Positions 40,340 through 48,795 of a DNA stretch of 64,000 bases are shown here, piece after piece (within the stretch, counting starts at the first letter, position 1; the number at the start of each line of letters is the position of its first letter). Source of the stretch: Streptomyces sp. Edi2 (GTDB lineage: Bacteria; Actinomycetota; Actinomycetes; Streptomycetales; Streptomycetaceae); NCBI RefSeq assembly GCF_040253635.1, contig NZ_JBEJGX010000003.1, positions 6,845,501 to 6,909,500 on the forward strand. The letters are read 5' to 3'. The notes under the pieces were generated by a model. The model worked only from the letters and a program-made list of their open reading frames with translations, was not told the origin of the DNA and made no database searches. Made by a program: the position numbers and the translations under genes.

Positions 40340-41862
40340 ACGATCTCCTGGTCGAAGCGGTCGGAAGAGCGGTCGAGGCTCTGGGCGGGCATGTCGTAGG
40401 TGCGCTTCCCCGCGGCCCGCCACCACAGCCAGGCCAGCGACAGCACGGCGAGCAGCGCGAGGGGTGCGTAGTTGAAAGTGGCGACGGAGATCGGGCTGGT
40501 CTGGGGCAGGCAGAACAGGACGGTGACGAATGCCACCCAGGCCACAGCGACGGTGCCGACCGCCACGCCCCACCGGCCCAGGTTCCACGGTCCAGGCCGG
40601 AACCGGTGGCGGTGCTTGATGCGCAGGAAGATCGGGATGGCGTAGGCGGGGGTGATGCCGATGACGTTGATGCTGGTGATCGCCGCGTAGGCGGTGGGGC
40701 TGTACAGGCTCGGCGCGGCGAGCAGGGCCGCGGTGCCGACGGTCAGCCACACCGCGTGGCGGGGCGTACCGGTCCGGGCGTGGACCCGCCGCCACAGGCC
40801 GGAGCCCGGCAGGGCGCCGTCCCGGCTGAACGCGAACACCATCCGGGAGGCGGCGGCCGTCTCGGCGTTGCCGCAGAACAGCTGGGCGACGATGACGATC
40901 AGCAGTAGCGCCTTCGCGCCGGACGCTCCCAGGGCGTCCAGGAAGATCTGGGCGGGCGGAACTCCGGTGGCGGTGGCGCGGGTTGCGGCGTAGTCCTGGA
41001 TGGCGAACGTGAGACCGGCCAGCAACGCGAACCCAGCGATCCAGGACCAGCCGATGGCCCGCATGATGCCGCGGGAGGCGCTGACTTGGGCGTTGGTGGT
41101 CTCCTCCGACAGGTGCGCGGAGGCGTCGTAGCCGCTGAAGGTGTACTGCGCGAGCAGCAGGCCGATCAGCGTCACGTACACGGGGCTGGACCAGCCGGTG
41201 TGGTTGATGAACTCGCCGAAGACGAATCCGGGCTCCTGGTGGTGGGCGGGGACGATCGCCAGGACGCCGACGATCACGGTGACGCCGGCCAGGTGCCACC
41301 AGACGCTGATGCTGTTGAGGATGCTGACCAGGCGGACACCGAACAGGTTCAACGTGGCGTGCAGGGTGAGGATGATCAGGTAGATGACCATGGTCTTGCC
41401 CGCAGTGGGCTCGAAGCCGAACTGCAGGTTCAGCCAGGCACCGGTGAACAGCGCGGCTCCGTAGTCGATGCCGGCGATCGCGCCGAGCAGCCCCAGCAGG
41501 TTCAGCCAGCCGGTGTACCAGCCCCATTTTCGGCCGCCGAGCTTCTCCGCCTGGTAATACAGGGCCCCGGACGTCGGGTAGGCGGAGGTGACCTCGGCCA
41601 ACCCGGCGCCGACGAACATCACCATCACACCGACGGCGATCCAGCCCCACATCATCACCGCCGGGCCACCGGTGGTCAGACCGAAGCCGTACAGCGTCAT
41701 GCAGCCGGAGAGCACGCTGATGACGGAGAAGCTGATCGCGAAGTTGCCGAACGGACCCATCCGGCGGGCGAGTACCGGCTCGTACCCCAGTTCGCGCAAG
41801 TACGCGTCATCCGGGGCACGCCGGGAGCGATCCGACCGGCGGTGCTGACCTAAGCGGAACAC
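40336..41862 (-). CDS. APC-family amino acid/amine permease
   Basis: A 508-residue protein. GTG 41862 follows GGAGG by 4 bases. About twelve helices are seen: FGNFAISFSVISVLSGCMTL, MWGWIAVGVMVMFVGAGLAE, GWYTGWLNLLGLLGAIAGID, AGVTVIVGVLAIVPAHH, YVTLIGLLLAQYTFSGYDAS (the GYDAS motif), WSWIAGFALLAGLTF, ALLLIVIVAQLFCGNAETAA and others. The family imports amino acids and polyamines. It is translationally coupled to the glutamine-synthetase-like gene, so they probably act on one amine substrate. Confidence 0.85.
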   Translation of the reverse strand: MFRLGQHRRSDRSRRAPDDAYLRELGYEPVLARRMGPFGNFAISFSVISVLSGCMTLYGFGLTTGGPAVMMWGWIAVGVMVMFVGAGLAEVTSAYPTSGALYYQAEKLGGRKWGWYTGWLNLLGLLGAIAGIDYGAALFTGAWLNLQFGFEPTAGKTMVIYLIILTLHATLNLFGVRLVSILNSISVWWHLAGVTVIVGVLAIVPAHHQEPGFVFGEFINHTGWSSPVYVTLIGLLLAQYTFSGYDASAHLSEETTNAQVSASRGIMRAIGWSWIAGFALLAGLTFAIQDYAATRATATGVPPAQIFLDALGASGAKALLLIVIVAQLFCGNAETAAASRMVFAFSRDGALPGSGLWRRVHARTGTPRHAVWLTVGTAALLAAPSLYSPTAYAAITSINVIGITPAYAIPIFLRIKHRHRFRPGPWNLGRWGVAVGTVAVAWVAFVTVLFCLPQTSPISVATFNYAPLALLAVLSLAWLWWRAAGKRTYDMPAQSLDRSSDRFDQEIV

Positions 41863-41937
41863 GAAACCTCCAGGAATTGAAGAAGGGGCGAATGGGCTGA
41901 ACGCGCGTGTCAAGGGATGTGGAGATGTCCGGCAGGG

Positions 41938-42951
41938 TCACGGACGAGGGCCAGCGCGTGCAGCCTTCCTGTGTGCGTAGGCCAGCGATTCCCGGCGTGC
42001 CCGCAGCATCAGCTCCTGACCTGCGTCGTCCCCCGGGAGCCGGTCCTCCACCGAGGACCACGGTTCGCGGGTCGCGTAGGGCTCCATGGACGTGAACACC
42101 TGAGCCGCTTCGACGAACTGGTGACCGGCCCACAGCGCATACGCAAGGTGACTCAGGTCGGTCAAAGACCGAAGAGAGGGGTCCGAGGCCCTGAACCAGT
42201 GGAGGAAGGCGTTGCGGGTGTAGGAGCGCAGTGGGTCCTCGGCCCACTGCCGTCTCCACAGCGGGTGCACCCTGCCGCGCTGCATCTGCTGGCGGCACTG
42301 CTCGACTTGAGCGTATGCCGGTAGCAGGAGCAAGGGCGATCCGGCGGGCGCCCACGATGCCACCCACCGTCCGAAGTCGAAGACCGCAGCCAGCCCTCCA
42401 GATGCCGGGGCGTCCCGGGAGAGCAGGACCTGCAGGATCCGGTGGAATGCCTCCCGGTTGAACGGATCCCGTCGGTGCACCTCGCCCAGCAACTGCCACG
42501 GCCCCGGCGGCAGCATCGGCTCCTTCGACGGCACACGGTGCTCCGGACGCAGTTGACGCACATCGATCTGCGCGAGGGCCAGCAGACACACCCACGGGAC
42601 CGGATCGTGCGGAGCCCGGTGTGCCGCCATCTGCGCTGCATGTCGGCCACGGGTCTCGAACTCAGATACGGCGGTGTGTTGTTGGCGGTGGGCGCGCAAG
42701 GCGCGCTCCACGAAGACTCGGGCTCGCATGACCTGGGCGTCGTAGCTGTCCGGTTCCTCGGCCAGCCACACATCCATCACGTCGCTCCCGGCAGCGGTGA
42801 CCGCCAGGACCTGCGTTCGGGACGTCCTCAGCGCCAGAGACCTCGTGGCGGACAACAGGTTCCGGGTGGCCGACCACCGTCCGGCTTGCAGCTCTACCAG
42901 GGCCACTCGCAGGTCATCATCGCTGCCCGCGGGGTGATATACGGGATACAT
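41938..42951 (-). CDS. Tetratricopeptide-like hypothetical protein
   Basis: A 337-residue protein from ATG 42951, sharing one base with the GH15 stop (TGATG). The sequence is helical throughout: RVALVELQAGRWSATRNLLS, AQVMRARVFVERALRAHRQQ, WVCLLALAQIDVRQLRPEHR, FHRILQVLLSRDAPASGG and DPLRSYTRNAFLHWFRASDP. It resembles Streptomyces TPR-like proteins of the regulator type without an HTH. It is last of the GT-GH15 operon. The function is unknown. Confidence 0.6.
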   Translation of the reverse strand: MYPVYHPAGSDDDLRVALVELQAGRWSATRNLLSATRSLALRTSRTQVLAVTAAGSDVMDVWLAEEPDSYDAQVMRARVFVERALRAHRQQHTAVSEFETRGRHAAQMAAHRAPHDPVPWVCLLALAQIDVRQLRPEHRVPSKEPMLPPGPWQLLGEVHRRDPFNREAFHRILQVLLSRDAPASGGLAAVFDFGRWVASWAPAGSPLLLLPAYAQVEQCRQQMQRGRVHPLWRRQWAEDPLRSYTRNAFLHWFRASDPSLRSLTDLSHLAYALWAGHQFVEAAQVFTSMEPYATREPWSSVEDRLPGDDAGQELMLRARRESLAYAHRKAARAGPRP

Positions 42952-44801
42952 CAGCCCCCCTCGCGCCAGCTTGCGACGTCGCGGCATCTCATCCCTGCGT
43001 CGGAGACGTGCGCCCTGCTGGCCGATATCCTGAGTGCTGCCTCGATCAGGCCGATATGGCTGAACGCCTGCGGGAAGTTGCCCACCTGGCGCTTGAGCTT
43101 GGGATCCCACTCCTCCGCGAGCAGGCCCAGGTCGTTACGGAGCGAGAGCAGCTTCTCGAAGAGCTTGCGGGCCTCGTCCACCCGGCCGATCATCGCCAGG
43201 TCGTCGACGAGCCAAAACGAGCAGGCCAGGAACGCCCCCTCGTCGCCTTCCAAACCGTCCACGCCGACGCCCTCGCCGGCCGTCGGATAGCGCAGGACGA
43301 AGCCGTCCTCGGTGCCCAGCTCCCGCTGGATGGCCTCGATGGTGCCGATGACGCGCTTGTCGTCCGGGGGCAGGAAGCCCATCTGCGGGATCAGCAGCAG
43401 CGAGGCGTCCAGCTCCTGGGAGCCGTAGGACTGGGTGAAGGTGTTGCGTTCCTTGTCGTAGCCCTTTTCGCAGACGTCCCGGTGGATGGTCTCGCGCAGG
43501 TCCTTCCAGCGCTCCAGCGGACCGTCCACGTCACCGGACTCGATCAGCTTGACGGTGCGGTCGACCGCGACCCAGGTCATGACCTTGGAGTGGACGAAGT
43601 GCCGGCGCGGCCCGCGCACCTCCCAGATGCCCTCGTCCGGCTCGTCCCAGTGCTTCTCCACCCACGCGATCAGCTTCAGCTGCAGGCTGACCGCGTGGTC
43701 ATCGGGTGCCAGGCCGGAGGCGCACGCGACGTGGAGGGCATCGGTGACCTCGCCGTAGACGTCGAGCTGGAGCTGGCCCGCGGCGCCGTTGCCGACCCGC
43801 ACCGGACGCGAATTCTCGTACCCGGGCAACCAGGTGAGCTCGTTCTCGCCCAGCTCCCGCTCACCGGCGATGCCGTACATGATCTGCAGGTTCTCCGGGT
43901 CGCCGGCCACCGCCCGCAGCAGCCACTCCCGCCAGGCCCGGGCCTCTTCGCGGTAGCCGGTGCGCAGGAGGGAGGAGAGGGTGATCGCGGCGTCCCGGAG
44001 CCAGGTGAAGCGGTAGTCCCAGTTGCGCACGCCGCCGATGCACTCGGGCAGGGAGGTGGTCGGCGCGGCGACGATCCCGCCGGTCGGCGCGTACGTCAGC
44101 GCCTTGAGCGTGATCAGTGAGCGCACCACCGCGTCGCGGTAGGGGCCGTGGTACGTGCAGTGCTCGACCCACTCGCGCCAGAATTCCTCGGTGGCTTCCA
44201 GCGACCCCTCCGGGTCCGCCACGGCCGGCGGCTGGTGGTGCGAGGGCTGCCAGCTGATCGTGAAGGCGATCCGTTCGCTCTGCGAAACGGAGAACTCGGA
44301 GACCACTGTTCCGTGGCGGGCGGTCGCACTTGCGGGGGTGTCCAGCCATACGGAGTCGGGGCCGGCAACCGCGACGGTCCGGCCGTCGACCGAGTGGACC
44401 CAAGGCACGACCTTGCCGTACGCGAACCGCATTCGCAGCTGCGAGCGCATCGGGACCCGCCCGCTGATCCCCTCCACGATGCGGATCACCTGGGGTGCGC
44501 CGTCGCGCGGCGGCATGAAGTCGATCACCCGGACTGTGCCACTTGGTGTGTCCCATTCGGATTCCAACACCAAGCTGTCGCCTCGGTAGCGGCGGCGGTC
44601 AACAGGTCGGGGGCTGGCGCCGGGAGCATGGGCCGGGCTGATGGACCAGCAGCCGTGTTCCTCGGTGCCGAGCAGCGCCGTGAAGACCGCCGGCGAGTCG
44701 AAGCGGGGCAGGCACAGCCAGTCGACCGTGCCGTCCCGGCGCACGAGCGCAGCCGTCTGCATATCGCCGATGAGCGCGTAGTCCTCAATGGGCATAGACA
44801 T
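42951..44801 (-). CDS. Glycoside hydrolase family 15 protein
   Basis: A 616-residue protein from ATG 44801. It begins IEDYALIGDMQTAALVRRDG then TVDWLCLPRFDSPAVF, as in GH15 trehalases/glucoamylases. ECIGGVRNWDYRFTWLRDAA, WLPGYENSRPVRVGNGAAGQ, GIWEVRGPRRHFVHSKVMTW and LLAEEWDPKLKRQVGNFPQA (catalytic Glu region) follow. Length is normal and no signal peptide exists, so it is intracellular. Actinobacterial members are often trehalases. It overlaps the glycosyltransferase by 17 bases, part of a carbohydrate operon. Confidence 0.9.
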   Translation of the reverse strand: MSMPIEDYALIGDMQTAALVRRDGTVDWLCLPRFDSPAVFTALLGTEEHGCWSISPAHAPGASPRPVDRRRYRGDSLVLESEWDTPSGTVRVIDFMPPRDGAPQVIRIVEGISGRVPMRSQLRMRFAYGKVVPWVHSVDGRTVAVAGPDSVWLDTPASATARHGTVVSEFSVSQSERIAFTISWQPSHHQPPAVADPEGSLEATEEFWREWVEHCTYHGPYRDAVVRSLITLKALTYAPTGGIVAAPTTSLPECIGGVRNWDYRFTWLRDAAITLSSLLRTGYREEARAWREWLLRAVAGDPENLQIMYGIAGERELGENELTWLPGYENSRPVRVGNGAAGQLQLDVYGEVTDALHVACASGLAPDDHAVSLQLKLIAWVEKHWDEPDEGIWEVRGPRRHFVHSKVMTWVAVDRTVKLIESGDVDGPLERWKDLRETIHRDVCEKGYDKERNTFTQSYGSQELDASLLLIPQMGFLPPDDKRVIGTIEAIQRELGTEDGFVLRYPTAGEGVGVDGLEGDEGAFLACSFWLVDDLAMIGRVDEARKLFEKLLSLRNDLGLLAEEWDPKLKRQVGNFPQAFSHIGLIEAALRISASRAHVSDAGMRCRDVASWREGG

Positions 44802-46092
44802 GGGTTTGTGTCCGATCGTCGTGCGGGAGCGTTCCGCGGGCAGGCACGGCAGCAAGGAACCGCCGGGTGACACGGCCTTTGGTGAACAGGCGGGCTTGTT
44901 CGTAAGCGGCCTGCGCGGCCTCGCAGTAGGCGCGGGAAGACGCGAGGAGAGCGCGGGCGAGGTTCAGCAAGGCGCGGGGCCCGTGTTGTGGTTCGGCAAG
45001 CAACGCCCGTTCTCGCTGCGCTGGACCGATGAGGTAGGGCAGATTTCCGCACCGGTATCCGATGACGGGGACTCCCACGGCCATGGCCTCAAGAGCCACC
45101 ATCCCCAGTGAGCCGGTGGACGGCGTGATCACGATCGCGGCCCCCGAGAGCCAGGCGGGCACGGCATGCCACGGCAGCGCTCCGGACCAGCTCATGTGCG
45201 CCGCCAGATCCACCTGGCGCCGACAGGTCTCCGCCAGGACCATGCCGGCTGGTCCTGACTGCAGGTAGTGCGTTGCTGCCGCGACGCGCAACACGCACGA
45301 ACTGGTGGTGGTCCCCTGGTGCCGTGCCGCTCGCAGCAGGGCAACAATGCCGTTGGAGGTGTCCCCCACCGCGCCCAGAATCCGGAGGTCCCCGGATTGC
45401 AGTCGGCCCAGCACACTGACGGGATTCGGTTCGGGCGGTTCATGGAGGAGGGCGTGAGGGACCACACACCACGTCGATGTGTCCCAGCCACGTTGGTGCG
45501 CCGCGTCGAGGACCGCTGCCGTCGGAGCCAGAACGACATCGGCCTGTGTCAGAGCTATCGCGTCGCGGTCGTCGAGCAGTCGGTCCACCGCCAGCACCCG
45601 GCACACCCCATCGGGGAGGTTCATGTGCAGCCGGCCCAGGCCCCACAGCGCGTCGGTGCACAGCACCGTGTCGGCGTTGTGCCGGTCGATCAGCGAGCGC
45701 AGCTGACGCTGAAGTCCCCACGCACCGACGCTGATTGCTTCCCGGAGCGTGTCTGGAGGGCAAGGCAGGCTGACGGGCAAGTCGATCTGCTCCACGACCA
45801 CGCCCTCAAGCCTGGGGCCGAGCATTGGCGGGGCCGCGGTGACGATCACTGCCCGGTGTCCGGCACCCGCCAACCCGACGGCCAGGGCTGCGGCGGCCTT
45901 CACGGAGCCTGAGGCCGCGTTCATCTGCCAGGCCAAACAGACCACCAGCACGCTCCGGCGACCAAAAGCGGACGCCAATCCGCCCTGGCGGGGCCGAGGA
46001 AGCGCGATCGCGGATTCCTCAGGGCGCTGCGGGGGCTGCCACGGCCGGCACAGGTCACGGGTGCGTCGAGAGGCTGCGCTAGGCATGTTCAC
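44785..46092 (-). CDS. Glycosyltransferase family 4-like protein
   Basis: A 435-residue protein from GTG 46092; ATG 46086 is also possible. SVLVVCLAWQMNAASGSVKA then AAALAVGLAGAGHRAVIVTA is the first Rossmann domain, MSWSGALPWHAVPAWLSGAA then IVITPSTGSLGMVALEAMAV with GVPVIGYRCGNLP is the donor-binding part with the conserved Glu. This is a GT-B retaining fold. The acceptor is unknown. The gene is coupled to the phosphotransferase-like gene (GTGA) and overlaps the GH15 gene. Confidence 0.85.
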   Translation of the reverse strand: MNMPSAASRRTRDLCRPWQPPQRPEESAIALPRPRQGGLASAFGRRSVLVVCLAWQMNAASGSVKAAAALAVGLAGAGHRAVIVTAAPPMLGPRLEGVVVEQIDLPVSLPCPPDTLREAISVGAWGLQRQLRSLIDRHNADTVLCTDALWGLGRLHMNLPDGVCRVLAVDRLLDDRDAIALTQADVVLAPTAAVLDAAHQRGWDTSTWCVVPHALLHEPPEPNPVSVLGRLQSGDLRILGAVGDTSNGIVALLRAARHQGTTTSSCVLRVAAATHYLQSGPAGMVLAETCRRQVDLAAHMSWSGALPWHAVPAWLSGAAIVITPSTGSLGMVALEAMAVGVPVIGYRCGNLPYLIGPAQRERALLAEPQHGPRALLNLARALLASSRAYCEAAQAAYEQARLFTKGRVTRRFLAAVPARGTLPHDDRTQTHVYAH

Positions 46093-47117
46093 CAGCGCAC
46101 CCCGTTCGCCAGCGACTTCAAGGTGGCGCGGGCGCGTTCGGTGACCTCGGGATCACGGACACGGACACCCTGTACCAGATTGTCGACAGCATCTATCGCG
46201 GCCAGGGCCGGCAGCACCCTTCGCTCCGGACCCGTCAGCTCACGCCCATATCCGCTGAAAAACATTCGCCGAAGCCGCGGAGATTGCACCCACGGTCCGA
46301 AAGCCAGCTGCACGAAATCATCGACGGCCACCGCAGGCCGCGCCTGCCCGAAAGCGAGCAGAGCAGCGCACCCGCTGGGCCCATCCCATAAAAAGTTGAG
46401 TTCCCGCGCGTCACCATGGACGAATGCCGTAGGGCACGCCTCCAGCTGGGGCAGCTCCCTGACCAGGCCAAGCACCATCTTCTGCTCGGCATGCGAGAGG
46501 AGGGCACCGGCCGCAGCTACGCCCTGCCCCGCGAATGCCGTCCGTGCACGCACCTCTGCCAGCACATCCACCGAGGCGCGGGGGGCGACCAGCGTGTCAT
46601 GAAGCTCACGCAGCAGGTAGCCCGCTTGGCGGTGCACCCGGATGAGGTCGTTCATATCGAGCACGGCTGGTGCCACCGTCTCACCGGGCACTGCGGTCAG
46701 GAGCATCGCCAGCTCGCCGGGATTAGCCGCTTGGAGCCGTGGAGCGCGGCCGGGACCGAGAGCAGGTACCGCGAATCTGTAAGCGTGGACTTCGCGGTCA
46801 TAGGAGGCTTTCGTCGACGCAATCTTCAGGAAGAACCGGGTGCCGTCCGCACAGGTCAGCTCCCACACCTTGGAGTTCGCGCGGCCCTGTGAGGCGTCCA
46901 GCACGCCCGTGATGGCGCCGAGCACACACGAGGCCCAATCGAGCACGCCGCCCGGAATGCTCATCTGCCGCTCGCTGGCGCAATTCCCAGTCGTGTCGCC
47001 CATCTCAGCGCAGACAGGCCGGCTGGCGCTCCTATCCACATCTGTGCGTGCGTGATCGACCTGCACTTTTGGCGCGTGGCACGGGTATCCGTTCGGGTTG
47101 CCCTGGAGGCGACTCAT
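46089..47117 (-). CDS. APH-like phosphotransferase, probably inactive at the metal site
   Basis: A 342-residue protein. ATG 47117 is chosen because GAGGAA lies 6 bases upstream; shorter starts exist at 47003 and 46964. KVWELTCADGTRFFLKIAS has the ATP-binding Lys, GYLLRELHDTLVA a helix, and FVHGDARELNFLWDGPSG the catalytic loop (HGDxxxxN). The following metal motif, usually DFE/DFG, reads LLAFGQARPAVAVDDF: the first Asp is Ala. The protein may bind but not transfer phosphate, or use another residue. It is coupled to the glycosyltransferase (GTGA). Confidence 0.75.
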   Translation of the reverse strand: MSRLQGNPNGYPCHAPKVQVDHARTDVDRSASRPVCAEMGDTTGNCASERQMSIPGGVLDWASCVLGAITGVLDASQGRANSKVWELTCADGTRFFLKIASTKASYDREVHAYRFAVPALGPGRAPRLQAANPGELAMLLTAVPGETVAPAVLDMNDLIRVHRQAGYLLRELHDTLVAPRASVDVLAEVRARTAFAGQGVAAAGALLSHAEQKMVLGLVRELPQLEACPTAFVHGDARELNFLWDGPSGCAALLAFGQARPAVAVDDFVQLAFGPWVQSPRLRRMFFSGYGRELTGPERRVLPALAAIDAVDNLVQGVRVRDPEVTERARATLKSLANGVRW

Positions 47118-47162
47118 GAAGATTCCTCGAAACATCAGATTGAACGGCAGTGAACGGAGCGT

Positions 47163-47627
47163 TCAAGCAACGGCGGATACGGGCCCCGCTCTCATCGCCC
47201 GCATTGCGTCCAGCCGCTCAGCAAGAGCCCGGAAGTCGGTCAGAACGGTTGGATCTTGCGGAAGGAGCCAGAGACGAAAGGGGCGACACCCGCCTCGCTG
47301 CAAGCGCTGGCCGTCGTAGGCGCAGGACAGACATCGCCCCTTCACGCCTAGGCGTTCACCCAAAAAGCTCCGTTCGGCCTCCGGCTCCACCGGAATGTGC
47401 AACCAGCGGTGCTGCATGCACACGAGAACTGGACCTACGTCAGCGCCGACCGCAATGAGCGCCTCAAGGGCTGTGAGTCCAAGCATGGGGCGAACGGAAA
47501 GCGCCGCCCATTCCCGGCCTGGCAGCGGATCTGGATGTGGCTGCTCGTCGAGTTGGTGCCACCAGGCATACGTCGTTCTGACTCCAGTGGTCGATGGAGG
47601 CCACATAACGGTGGTCGAAGGCATCAC
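47163..47627 (-). CDS. Hypothetical protein with Cys residues
   Basis: A 154-residue frame. LGLTALEALIAVGADVGPVL then VCMQHRWLHIPVEPEAER and CLSCAYDGQRLQRGGCRP suggest a small zinc-binding fold. I recognise no family. It begins near the stop of the DUF5999-like gene and lies on the same strand. The start is uncertain and two more in-frame ATGs occur downstream. Confidence 0.4.
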   Translation of the reverse strand: MMPSTTVMWPPSTTGVRTTYAWWHQLDEQPHPDPLPGREWAALSVRPMLGLTALEALIAVGADVGPVLVCMQHRWLHIPVEPEAERSFLGERLGVKGRCLSCAYDGQRLQRGGCRPFRLWLLPQDPTVLTDFRALAERLDAMRAMRAGPVSAVA

Positions 47628-47630
47628 ACG

Positions 47631-47876
47631 TCACGCCCTCGATCCGGTGGGATACCGACGGCCGGAGGAGACCGGGCACCGCGACCTCGGGTTGCAGTAG
47701 CCGATGCGCTGCGGAGCGATACTGCTACCGTCGGGGCGAATTGCCCCGGTGTCGTTAAGGAGCAGGACACCGTTGCACAGGAGCGACCACCCTTGTTCCG
47801 GGTGCTGAGCGACTGGACGCGCGGCCTCGCAGTCAGACGCGTTGGAATCTGGACAGGGCGGCTGGTGCAGGCACAT
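47631..47876 (-). CDS. DUF5999-like small protein
   Basis: An 81-residue protein from ATG 47876, with GAGAGGAA upstream. MCLHQPPCPDSNASDCEAAR then PVAQHPEQGWSLLCNGVLLL and NDTGAIRPDG then SSIAPQR matches the pattern I recall for DUF5999 (MCQH.PPCP, HPEQGWSLLCNGV, DTGELLPDG). These are very common short Streptomyces proteins of unknown function. The last 20 residues are an extension. Confidence 0.7.
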   Translation of the reverse strand: MCLHQPPCPDSNASDCEAARPVAQHPEQGWSLLCNGVLLLNDTGAIRPDGSSIAPQRIGYCNPRSRCPVSSGRRYPTGSRA

Positions 47877-48259
47877 CTGAGATGATTCCTCTCTCGCGAT
47901 TCCTTCGATGCATTTCCAGGTTTCTGTGCGGGGACCCGAGGGCGACCTCATCGGTGAATCGGCCACGCAACGCCGGGAATTACCGAAACCCTTCACAAAG
48001 AGGATCTCGGTGATAGGTAAAACCCTCAGATACCTCCTCGCAAATCTCCGTCGCTACCTCACAGGCTGATGTTTTGATCAAGCTCGTGAGACTCATCACG
48101 CGCTGTGCAACGCTCGAAGCGAGGAACGCTCTCGCGAGCAGAGTCCGAACAGCACGCTGCCCGAACACAGGAACAGCCTTCGCGGATCCACTGAGGGCCA
48201 ATGCCGGACGGGCCCAAGTTGAAGAAGCGCGGAGATGCGCAGTTCTGTCTGGGAGCCGA
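47877..48259. other. Lower-GC intergenic region, 383 bases
   Basis: No coding frame with good bias was found. The region probably carries the DUF5999 promoter. Bases 47985-48070 are more AT-rich than the average. Confidence 0.5.
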
Positions 48260-48688
48260 TTATTCCGAAGGGCCTTGTCGCTCTCTCCGAGCCTTACTGA
48301 GCGCTTTGCGCAGCCCTTCAGGATCGGTCAAGCCTCGTACGCTCTTGGGAAGTACGTGCCAGTGCAAGCCAGGGGGAGCTGATGCGCTGGCCGGTGGAAC
48401 AACTACATGGCACTTGCGCCCAAGTGGGACAGTTTCGGGCTCGTTCCAGCGCGCAGCGACACCGGCGGGAACGAGAAAGTAGAGACGCGGCTCAGGGCCA
48501 TCAGGCTGAAAAATCACAGCTCCGATCGAGACCGACTCCGCACGAAGAATGTCAATTGCTCGCCGCCCGATAGCCTCCGTCGCGCGAATGGCATCCCACC
48601 ATTCACCAGCGGAGCAGAGTTCGGGCTCGTTGCCGATGGGCATCCACCGGGGCGGCACTATGGGTCCTGCACGATTTATGGCGGACAT
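48260..48688 (-). CDS. Hypothetical protein downstream of the XRE regulator
   Basis: A 142-residue protein. ATG 48688 follows GAGGAGG by 7 bases. CSAGEWWDAIRATEAIGRRA, LRAESVSIGAVIFQPDGPEP, LYFLVPAGVAARWNEPETVP and HVVVPPASASAPPGLHWHVL describe a soluble alpha/beta protein. Similar short genes are seen directly after XRE/TPR genes in Streptomyces. The function is unknown, and co-transcription with the XRE gene 107 bases upstream is likely. Confidence 0.6.
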   Translation of the reverse strand: MSAINRAGPIVPPRWMPIGNEPELCSAGEWWDAIRATEAIGRRAIDILRAESVSIGAVIFQPDGPEPRLYFLVPAGVAARWNEPETVPLGRKCHVVVPPASASAPPGLHWHVLPKSVRGLTDPEGLRKALSKARRERQGPSE

Positions 48689-48795
48689 GAAATGGCCTCC
48701 TCAACATTCCGCGCTGAGGAGACCATTTCACTTTGTGGATGTAGTGCGCGGACAGACTGTGCGCACACGGTCACGCGAACGCCCTTGACAGGGGC

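Noticed and set aside
38912..41650. A leftward frame of over 900 codons spanning the permease and the glutamine-synthetase-like genes
   Set aside because: Its C-terminal half is the true glutamine-synthetase-like gene; the part over the permease lacks any family pattern, and the true permease is in another frame.
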